Assembly (NCBI GenBank): GCA_030669445.1
Contig: DAOVDP010000100.1
Span: forward strand, 1 to 5,232
Origin: Candidatus Latescibacterota bacterium
GTDB taxonomy: Bacteria > Latescibacterota > MVCY01
Direction: 5' to 3'
DNA: 5,232 bases
Part shown: positions 1-4,953 of the stretch, piece after piece
Layout: each line of letters starts with the position of its first letter
How positions within the stretch are numbered: the stretch's first letter is position 1
Notes under the pieces: generated by a model
The model's database searches: none
Told to the model about the DNA's origin: nothing
Seen by the model: only the letters and a program-made list of their open reading frames with translations
Position numbers and translations under genes: made by a program

Positions 1-38
1 TCTATCGCTATTACCTTTTTGGCCTGTTCTACACTCAT
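1..38 (-). CDS. kdsD: Start of a probable arabinose-5-phosphate isomerase (KdsD/KpsF family), cut by window edge
   Basis: Only twelve codons are visible, reading MSVEQAKKVIAI and running off the left edge. The ATG shares an ATGA overlap with the kdsA stop codon, so translation is probably coupled. This N-terminus resembles the usual beginning of KdsD/KpsF/GutQ proteins, where a short helix precedes an 'IE' pair and the SIS domain. Its place directly after kdsB-pyrG-kdsA fits the step that isomerises ribulose-5-phosphate to arabinose-5-phosphate, the KdsA substrate. A GGAGG lies 12 nt upstream and a GGAG 2 nt upstream, neither ideally spaced, which also favours coupling. The start is clear; the family call rests on a short match and gene order. 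Confidence 0.65.
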   Translation of the reverse strand, partial: MSVEQAKKVIAI

Positions 39-877
39 CGCTCCAAGCTGCCTCCCAGACAGCGGCATATTTCGTCGAGCTTTTTTAGCTCCAGCAAAAG
101 CGGTTCCAGCTTCTGGAGGGGTAGCATAGAGGAGGCGTCGCTTAATGCTTTAGCAGGAGAAGGGTGAGTTTCGATGAACACCCCGTCCACACCCACTGCC
201 ACCGCTGCCTGGGCCAGGGGAGGAACGAACTCCGGCTGTCCACCGGAATGACTTCCCCCTCCACCTGGCAATTGCACACTATGAGTGGCGTCAAATACCA
301 CTGGATATCCCAAGCCTCTCATAATCACCAAAGAACGCATATCCACTACTAAGTTGTGATAGCCGAAACAGGTGCCCCGTTCGGTAAGTATAATCCGGTC
401 GTTGCCGGTGGAGCGAATTTTTTCGGCTATTGGGCCCATATCTTCTGGGGCGAGAAACTGTCCCTTTTTGATGTTGACCGGCTTGCCTGTTTTGCCCACT
501 GCTACCGCCAGCTCTGTCTGCCGGCAGAGAAATGCCGGAATCTGTAAGATATCAGCCACTGCAGCGACTTTCTCCACCTCACGGGCTGAGTGAACATCTG
601 TCAGAACCGGGACATTCAACTGAGTTTTAACCTGGTTCAATATCCGCAGCCCTTCGTCAATGCCCAGGCCAGAGAAGGAATTGATGCTCATTCGGTTTGC
701 CTTAGTATAAGAGGACTTGAAAATGAAGGGCATCTGCAGCCGAGTGGCGATCTGCTTTATCCTTGCGGCCGTCTCCAGAGTCAGTCCCTTGGATTCTACC
801 ACACAGGGGCCAGCGATCAGCACCAGAGGGGCTTCTTCCCCAATAAGAATCTCACCTACTTCAACTGTGCTGCTCAT
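35..877 (-). CDS. kdsA: 3-deoxy-8-phosphooctulonate synthase (Kdo-8-phosphate synthase), metal-dependent type
   Basis: KdsA condenses phosphoenolpyruvate with arabinose-5-phosphate to give Kdo-8-phosphate, a cytoplasmic step towards the inner core of LPS. The 280-residue length is normal and the protein is a single TIM-barrel domain. Visible family motifs are IAGPCVVES (21-29), FKSSYTKANR (53-62), IPAFLCRQT (113-121), KKGQFLAP (137-144), LTERGTCFGY (164-173), DATHSVQLPGG (196-206) and ETHPSPAKALSDAS (236-249). Cys25, His199, Glu236 and Asp247 match the four metal ligands known for the Aquifex aeolicus enzyme. Cys25 in place of Asn marks the metal-dependent class rather than the E. coli-like metal-independent class. 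The start is supported by GGCGGAGAG just upstream. The gene overlaps the end of pyrG by 17 nt and its stop overlaps the next gene by ATGA, so it belongs to the Kdo operon. Confidence 0.96.
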   Translation of the reverse strand: MSSTVEVGEILIGEEAPLVLIAGPCVVESKGLTLETAARIKQIATRLQMPFIFKSSYTKANRMSINSFSGLGIDEGLRILNQVKTQLNVPVLTDVHSAREVEKVAAVADILQIPAFLCRQTELAVAVGKTGKPVNIKKGQFLAPEDMGPIAEKIRSTGNDRIILTERGTCFGYHNLVVDMRSLVIMRGLGYPVVFDATHSVQLPGGGGSHSGGQPEFVPPLAQAAVAVGVDGVFIETHPSPAKALSDASSMLPLQKLEPLLLELKKLDEICRCLGGSLER

Positions 878-2618
878 CGGTCTCTCCGCCTTTCAACGCT
901 GCCTCTACAAATCCTAAGAACAGGGGGGCGGGTTTCTCCAAGGTAGATTTAAATTCCGGGTGAGCCTGAGTGGCTACAAAGAACCTGTGTTTCGGAAGCT
1001 CGACGAATTCCATAAGCCTGGTGCCATCGGCCCTCAAATGATAACCAGAGAAAACCAGGCCATTTTCCTCCAGGATGTCAATGAATTGCGGCGATACCTC
1101 ATACCTGTGGCGATGGCGTTCAAGGATAGCCCTCTTTCCTAACGGGAGGATGCCCAGTCGGAAACACTGATTAGGGTCTTTCTTCAGCTGCTCAATCCTT
1201 TTGCGGTCCTCTTCCAAACGGTGTAACTTTGTATACAGCTTCAACACCACGCTGTCTTTCTTTAAGGTTGCTGCATAAGCGCCCAGTCTCATCGTCCCCC
1301 CGTACTGGTGCTTTTCCATCAGTTCCTTCTGGGTGGGCAGGATGTCGATCACCGGGTACTGAGTGTGCTTATTGATCTCGGTGGAGTGTGCCTCTGGCAT
1401 ATTACAGATTTTGCGGGCAAACTCCACCACCGCAAGCTGTAGACCGAAACAGAGTCCCAGATATGGAATGTCATTCTCTCTGGCAAATTCTATCGCCTTG
1501 ATCTTTCCTTCAGCTCCACTGGTACCAAATCCTCCCGGGACGATAATGCCTTGATAGTTTGAAAGCTCTTTCACCGCTTTGTCGTTTTCCTCAAAGCGTT
1601 TAGCATCTATCCAATCGATCTTCACCTCGGCGTTCAGGTGGGCCCCAGCGTGTTCCAGCGCCTGGTTAATGGAGACATAAGAATCTAAGAGGTTGTAATC
1701 ACCGATGTCTATGTATTTGCAGACCATTGCAACCCGTAACACCCTCTCCGGATTCTCAATCCTTTTGACCAGTTCCTCCCAATTCTCCCAACTGGGCGAT
1801 GTTTTGGGTTGAAGTCCGAATTTATTGAGGATTTTTTCTCCCAATCCTTCTTTCTCAAAGTTAAGGGGAATGGAATAAAGGGTAGAGATATCCGGGGCTG
1901 AGATAATGCAGTCTGCGTCTATGTTAGCGTAGGTTTCAATCTTCTTCTTGCGGACTTCATCCAGAGGTTCCCTGGCCCGGCAGAGGATGAAATCGGGGAA
2001 GATGCCGCTTTCGCTCAAGAGTCTAATGGCCTGTTGAGTAGGCTTGGTCTTCATCTCATGAATGTGAGTAGGGATAGGCAGGTAGGTGATGAGCACGTAG
2101 ATCACATTCTCTTCCCCTACCTCTCGCTCCAGGCCTTTAACTGCAAACAGAAAAGGGATGTTCTCGTAATCACCGATCACGCCGCCGATCTCCACTAAGG
2201 CGAAGTCGAACCCTTCGGCAACCTGTCTGACCCTTCTTTTGATCTCATCGGTGATGTGGGGAATAGGCTGAACCGTCTGGCCCAGATACTCTCCCTTTCT
2301 CTCCCGGTCGATGACCTCCTTGTAGATCTGGCCGGTAGTGATGTTATTCATCCGGGAGATGTACATTCCCAGGAATCTCTCGTAATTGCCCAGGTCCTGA
2401 TCGATCTCACCGCCGTCGTCGGTTACCCACACCTCTCCGTGTTCAGTGGGCCGGAGGGTGCCAGCGTCGTAATTGATATAAGGGTCAATCTTGATTGCGG
2501 TAGTGTTGTAACCGTATCGCTGAAGTATTTTGGCGATAGAAGCGGTAGCCAGTCCTTTACCCACGCCGCTTATAACTCCTCCGGCAACGATTATGTATCT
2601 GGTCTTTCGATTGTTCAT
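861..2618 (-). CDS. pyrG: CTP synthase (glutamine-hydrolysing), divergent form with a glutaminase-domain insertion
   Basis: CTP synthase aminates UTP to CTP using ATP and glutamine. The N-terminal synthetase domain (about 1-268) shows the P-loop GGVISGVGKG (13-22), KIDPYINYDAGT (43-54), HGEVWVTDDGGE (60-71), NYERF (78-82), EIGGVIGD (143-150) and KTKPTQ (190-195). The C-terminal class I glutamine amidotransferase domain (about 292-575) shows PGGFG (361-365), the nucleophile Cys390 in GLCFGLQ, ERHRHRYEV (500-508) and the His553/Glu555 pair in AHPEF. All catalytic residues appear present. At 585 residues it is longer than the usual 530-550, mostly through extra charged sequence near 464-497. GGVISGVGKG, DAGT and DDGGE resemble archaeal, eukaryotic and candidate-phylum enzymes more than the common bacterial GGVVSSLGKG form. 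The ATG overlaps the kdsB stop as ATGA, and GAAGGGCAGG precedes it. It probably feeds CTP to KdsB as well as to general metabolism. Confidence 0.95.
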   Translation of the reverse strand: MNNRKTRYIIVAGGVISGVGKGLATASIAKILQRYGYNTTAIKIDPYINYDAGTLRPTEHGEVWVTDDGGEIDQDLGNYERFLGMYISRMNNITTGQIYKEVIDRERKGEYLGQTVQPIPHITDEIKRRVRQVAEGFDFALVEIGGVIGDYENIPFLFAVKGLEREVGEENVIYVLITYLPIPTHIHEMKTKPTQQAIRLLSESGIFPDFILCRAREPLDEVRKKKIETYANIDADCIISAPDISTLYSIPLNFEKEGLGEKILNKFGLQPKTSPSWENWEELVKRIENPERVLRVAMVCKYIDIGDYNLLDSYVSINQALEHAGAHLNAEVKIDWIDAKRFEENDKAVKELSNYQGIIVPGGFGTSGAEGKIKAIEFARENDIPYLGLCFGLQLAVVEFARKICNMPEAHSTEINKHTQYPVIDILPTQKELMEKHQYGGTMRLGAYAATLKKDSVVLKLYTKLHRLEEDRKRIEQLKKDPNQCFRLGILPLGKRAILERHRHRYEVSPQFIDILEENGLVFSGYHLRADGTRLMEFVELPKHRFFVATQAHPEFKSTLEKPAPLFLGFVEAALKGGETDEQHS

Positions 2619-3361
2619 AGCCTGCCCTTCTCTATTATCTCTCTTGCTTTTTGCAAGTCATTCTGGGTGTCTACTCCTATTGACCAGGAGTCGGTTACGA
2701 GCACGATTATGGGGAAGCCGTTTTCCAATACTCGGAGTTGTTCCAGCTTTTCCAATTTCTCCAGCGGGGTTTGCTCCAACTGGGCTAATCTCTGAAGAAA
2801 ACCCCACCGGTAAACATACAGACCTATGTGCTGAAGAAAACAGACCCCTTGTGAGTCGGCAGAATCCCTGTCTCGCACAAAGGGTAGGGGGGAACGTGAG
2901 AAGTAAAGGGCGAATCCCTTCTGATCTACTACTACCTTGACTATATTGGGATCGTTCAATTCTTCGATAGAAGTACTCCTTTTTGCCACGGTGCTCATCG
3001 GGATGTCGGGATTTTCCGTCAAGGGTTCGATCGCCTGGTCTATCATCTGCGGGTCGATCAGGGGTTCGTCGCCCTGGACATTGACCACTAAGTCTGCTTT
3101 GATGGGTCTGGCGGCTTCCGCCACCCGGTCAGTGCCGGTTCTGTGAGCGGGGGAGGTGAGCAGAGCCTTACCGCCGAATTGCTCCACCGCCTCTACGATT
3201 CTGCGGTCATCGGTTGCTACCCAGACCTCTGACACCCTCTGTGCTCGCTGCGTCCTTTCGTAGACATGTTGAATTAGGGGTTTTCCCCCGATCTTCAGTA
3301 GAGGTTTGCCAGGCAGTCTGGTAGAACCATAACGGGAGGGTATGATAGCTACTATTTTCAT
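2615..3361 (-). CDS. kdsB: 3-deoxy-manno-octulosonate cytidylyltransferase (CMP-Kdo synthetase)
   Basis: KdsB activates Kdo with CTP to CMP-Kdo and pyrophosphate, providing the donor for Kdo transfer to lipid A. The 248-residue protein is a single nucleotidyltransferase domain of normal length. It shows the nucleotide-binding IPSRYGSTRLPGKPL (7-21), VATDD (48-52), HRTGTDR (73-79), NVQGDEPLI (94-102, with Asp98 as the expected Mg ligand), SRSPLPF (155-161), HIGLY (178-182), LEKLEQLRVLENG (203-215) and GVDTQNDL (229-236). I start it at the ATG at 3361 because family members begin MKxxAIIPSR. The frame is open to an upstream TTG at 3406, but those extra 15 residues are not family-like. No strong ribosome binding site is visible before the ATG. 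It is the first gene of the Kdo block, 150 nt after gatC, and its stop overlaps pyrG. Confidence 0.96.
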   Translation of the reverse strand: MKIVAIIPSRYGSTRLPGKPLLKIGGKPLIQHVYERTQRAQRVSEVWVATDDRRIVEAVEQFGGKALLTSPAHRTGTDRVAEAARPIKADLVVNVQGDEPLIDPQMIDQAIEPLTENPDIPMSTVAKRSTSIEELNDPNIVKVVVDQKGFALYFSRSPLPFVRDRDSADSQGVCFLQHIGLYVYRWGFLQRLAQLEQTPLEKLEKLEQLRVLENGFPIIVLVTDSWSIGVDTQNDLQKAREIIEKGRL

Positions 3362-3406
3362 CAGAAATCCAGAGCAACATCTCTGCCACAACGGAAATAG
3401 AATCAA

Positions 3407-3483
3407 AATATTGAATATTGAATATTGAATATTGAATATTGAATCTTCAATCTTCGATCTTCAATCTTCAATCCTCAATCTTG
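3407..3483. repeat. Two-tract tandem array of eleven 7-bp units
   Basis: Read on the plus strand, five exact copies of AATATTG (3407-3441) are followed without a break by six copies of a related unit. These six are AATCTTC, AATCTTC, GATCTTC, AATCTTC, AATCCTC and AATCTTG (3442-3483). The units keep strict 7-bp phase through the whole 77 bp. The array lies between the gatC stop and the kdsB start, ends 45 nt before the kdsB ATG, and is much richer in A+T than its surroundings. Identical copies in one tract and degenerate copies in the other suggest recent slippage expansion in the AATATTG tract. Confidence 0.95.
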
Positions 3484-3511
3484 ATGCCTTCGTGGCTCAA
3501 CTGTGGTTACC
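3484..3511 (-). repeat. Possible head of a dispersed intergenic repeat, joined to the heptamer array
   Basis: On the minus strand this stretch begins GGTAACCACAGTTGAGCCAC and continues with GAAGGC before the heptamers start. It resembles a dispersed sequence of the general form AACCACAGAGACACGAAGGC that I recall from intergenic regions of many uncultured bacterial genomes, often followed by short GATTGAA-type repeats. It starts immediately after the gatC stop codon. If the match is right, the whole 3407-3511 stretch is one repeat element rather than a promoter region. This is from memory, not from a search. Confidence 0.4.
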
Positions 3512-3799
3512 CTACTCGATTACCTTAGGAACCTTGAAGTAGCCCATCCACTGGTCAGGGGCGTTTGCCAATGTCTCCTGCTGGCTCAATGATGGTGCAA
3601 CCATATCCTCTCGGAAGACATTCTTCAACGGCAGCACATGCGAGGTAGGTGGGACATCGGTGGTGTCAAGCTCGTTTAACTTGACAAAGTAGTCCAGAAT
3701 CCGATTCAGTTGGGCAATAAGTTTCTGTTTCTCTTCAGCGGAGAACTCCAATTTCGCCAGGGCAATCACATTTTCCACATCCTCTACAGTCACAGGCAT
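3512..3799 (-). CDS. gatC: Asp-tRNA(Asn)/Glu-tRNA(Gln) amidotransferase subunit C
   Basis: GatC is the small subunit of the GatCAB complex, which converts misacylated Glu-tRNA(Gln) and Asp-tRNA(Asn) to the correct amide forms in the cytoplasm. It wraps around GatA and stabilises it against GatB. The 95-residue protein has the usual pattern: an N-terminal helix with VENVIALAKLEFSAEEKQ (8-25), a second helix LNRILDYFVKLNELDTTDV (31-49), PTSHVLPLKNVFREDMVAPS (51-70) and the terminal GYFKVPKVIE (86-95). I start it at the ATG at 3799, not the in-frame GTG at 3826, because a consensus ribosome binding site sits 5 nt before the ATG and the family begins there. It follows radC by 23 nt and probably shares its transcript. 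gatA and gatB, often adjacent, are not in the window. Confidence 0.94.
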   Translation of the reverse strand: MPVTVEDVENVIALAKLEFSAEEKQKLIAQLNRILDYFVKLNELDTTDVPPTSHVLPLKNVFREDMVAPSLSQQETLANAPDQWMGYFKVPKVIE

Positions 3800-3804
3800 A
3801 AAAA

Positions 3805-3810
3805 CCTCCG
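3805..3810 (-). promoter_or_regulatory. Ribosome binding site that fixes the gatC start
   Basis: On the minus strand CGGAGG is followed by TTTTT and then the ATG at 3799. This spacing is normal for a Shine-Dalgarno site and favours the ATG over the GTG at 3826 that overlaps the radC stop. Confidence 0.85.
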
Positions 3811-3822
3811 TTGTTATTGAGA

Positions 3823-4515
3823 TCACGCTGAAGGATTAAGAATCTTGTTTTCTACAAAGCTGTAGTATTCTGCTTTGCTTACGATGATATGATCTAACAC
3901 ACGGATTTCTACCGGTTCTACTGCTTTGATCACAGCCTTGGTGAGCTGTTTGTCCTCCCAGGAGGGGGTAGCGTGCCCACTGGGATGGTTGTGTACCAAA
4001 ATAAGCCCAGTGGCGTGGTGGGCCAGTGCTCCCTCCAGAACCCGACGAGGATAGACCACAGAGCTGTCAACCGTGCCTTCGTGGATCACCTCATGGTTCA
4101 AGGCCTCATTTTTCACATTCAGGTAGATGACCATAAATACCTCATTAGGCAACCCTGCCAGTTTCATACGGGCGAAATCTGCCACTGTCTCAGGCGAGTT
4201 AAGCAAATCCCGGTGTTTCAACCTTTCGCCAAGATAGGTCCCACAGGTCTCCTTCACTAAATGGATGAGCACCGCCGAGTTAGGCCCCAGTTCGGGCACT
4301 TCCTCCAGTTCTTTCAGACTGGCATCGAGGATACCGCCCAGGCTCCTAAATCGTTTGACCAACCGCTTGGCAATGGGTTTCACATCTCGTCGGGGGACGG
4401 CGTAGGTGAGCAGAAGCTCAAGGATTTCATAGTCTTGAAGCCCTTCTGTTCCCGCTTTCTGAAAGCGTTCCCGTAGGCGCTCACGGTGACCTAAATAGTG
4501 AACGTTTTCCTGCAT
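3823..4515 (-). CDS. radC: RadC-family JAB/MPN-domain protein
   Basis: This 230-residue protein matches the full length of the RadC (UPF0758) family. The N-terminal part (about 7-92) has the family helices, including YEILELLLTYAVPRRDVKPIAK (29-50), and a helix-hairpin-helix-like LEEVPELGPNSAVLI (70-84). The C-terminal part (about 104-227) is the JAB/MPN metalloprotease-like domain with EVFMVIYLNVKNE (125-137), HEGTVDSSVVYPR (145-157) and the zinc motif HNHPSGHATPSWED (175-188), where His175, His177 and Asp188 are the likely ligands. The original link to DNA repair in E. coli has been questioned, and the molecular function of the family is unsettled; related domains act in anti-restriction and mobile-element proteins. 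The ATG is preceded by GGAAAGG, 8 nt upstream. It is the first gene after the promoter at 4687-4715 and is followed closely by gatC. Confidence 0.93.
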   Translation of the reverse strand: MQENVHYLGHRERLRERFQKAGTEGLQDYEILELLLTYAVPRRDVKPIAKRLVKRFRSLGGILDASLKELEEVPELGPNSAVLIHLVKETCGTYLGERLKHRDLLNSPETVADFARMKLAGLPNEVFMVIYLNVKNEALNHEVIHEGTVDSSVVYPRRVLEGALAHHATGLILVHNHPSGHATPSWEDKQLTKAVIKAVEPVEIRVLDHIIVSKAEYYSFVENKILNPSA

Positions 4516-4680
4516 ATTCAGAACCTTTCCTACCGCTTATTCAAGTTCCACAGAAGACTTTTGCCTGGCGATAAATTGCCACGCTGCTGTGGGTAGAGCC
4601 CGATGAGTTGGACTGTCAATAAGAACCCTGTTCGTACGAAATCAACCTCTTTAGGAATCTGGTTATTTTCTCATTAAACC
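4516..4680 (-). other. Long 5' leader of the radC-gatC transcript
   Basis: If transcription starts about 7 nt after the -10 box, the leader is about 165 nt. It contains no open reading frame of useful length; the only early ATG reads MRK and stops. It holds a 10-bp perfect palindrome, TTCGTACGAA (4631-4640), which could be an operator or chance, and the radC ribosome binding site near its 3' end. I see no match to a riboswitch or T-box that I know. Confidence 0.45.
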
Positions 4681-4686
4681 GAAGGA

Positions 4687-4715
4687 AATATACTTTATTA
4701 TTCTGCCGTTGTCAA
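4687..4715 (-). promoter_or_regulatory. Sigma-70-type promoter for radC-gatC
   Basis: On the minus strand a perfect -35 box TTGACA (4710-4715) is followed by a 17-nt spacer and a near-consensus -10 box TATATT (4687-4692). Box quality, ideal spacing, direction and position just after a terminator-like hairpin and before radC together make this the best promoter in the window. Start of transcription is inferred near 4680. Confidence 0.75.
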
Positions 4716-4751
4716 CAGCTATCTCCTCTGTTGCCCTACCTAACAAATTAG

Positions 4752-4787
4752 AGAAGCCACCAGAGAATCTGCACCCTGGTGGCTTTT
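4752..4787 (-). terminator. Terminator-like hairpin between the MutL-type gene and radC
   Basis: The arms AAGCCACCAG (4754-4763) and CTGGTGGCTT (4776-4785) are perfect complements with a 12-nt loop; two further outer pairs, one of them G-T, are possible. On the minus strand the stem is followed by CTCTAATTTGTT, only moderately T-rich. On the plus strand the 3' arm runs into a four-T stretch. It could work in either direction. With every gene on the minus strand, ending the transcript of the gene at 4954 just before the radC promoter is the likeliest role. Confidence 0.6.
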
Positions 4788-4904
4788 GAGAGACAGCATT
4801 TTCTAACTCGAGAGTCAAGCTGTTACTCTCATTATAGTAAATGTTTCTCCATAATTCCCGGGACGAATTTTAATCAGACCTTAGAGGCGTAAGCCGGACT
4901 TAAT

Positions 4905-4933
4905 GTAGAGACGACCCGCCGGGTCGTCTCTAC
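4905..4933. repeat. Perfect 13-bp palindromic hairpin (REP/MITE-like)
   Basis: The arms GTAGAGACGACCC (4905-4917) and GGGTCGTCTCTAC (4921-4933) are exact reverse complements around a GCC loop. The element lies 20 nt past the stop codon of the MutL-type gene. No T-tract follows on either strand, so it is not a typical intrinsic terminator. Palindromes of the form GTAGxGxCG...CGxCxCTAC are, from memory, dispersed in many copies in several bacterial groups including cyanobacteria and Chloroflexota-like genomes. This copy is probably one member of such a family. Confidence 0.75.
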
Positions 4934-4953
4934 GATACTTCTCCTGAAACTTT

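Noticed and set aside
590..946. Plus-strand open frame of 118 codons
   Set aside because: It is antisense to kdsA and the end of pyrG and shows no family features.
2256..2795. Plus-strand open frame of 179 codons
   Set aside because: It lies opposite the well-supported pyrG and kdsB genes, has no recognisable domain, and is best explained as an antisense shadow.
3362..3406. Possible 15-residue N-terminal extension of KdsB from a TTG at 3406
   Set aside because: The KdsB family begins at MKxxAIIPSR, the extra residues look random and the TTG borders the heptamer array.
3407..3483. Heptamer array as a CRISPR or replication-origin iteron array
   Set aside because: There are no spacers between units, so it is not CRISPR. 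No dnaA, rep or parA gene or DnaA box is nearby, so an origin is unsupported.
4810..4830. Inverted repeat GAGAGT...ACTCTC with a 9-nt loop
   Set aside because: Only six pairs and no T-tract; easily expected by chance.
4831..4836. Perfect minus-strand TATAAT as a second promoter
   Set aside because: No acceptable -35 box lies 16-18 nt upstream, and a terminator-like hairpin separates it from radC.
4831..4860. Tiny minus-strand frame MEKHLL as a leader peptide before the hairpin at 4752-4787
   Set aside because: Six codons without amino-acid enrichment, and a separate promoter follows the hairpin, so attenuation is not supported.
4516..4953. tRNA or other structured RNA gene in the intergenic region
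   Set aside because: I find no tRNA T-arm sequence (GTTCRANYC), cloverleaf or known riboswitch core; only the hairpins listed are visible.
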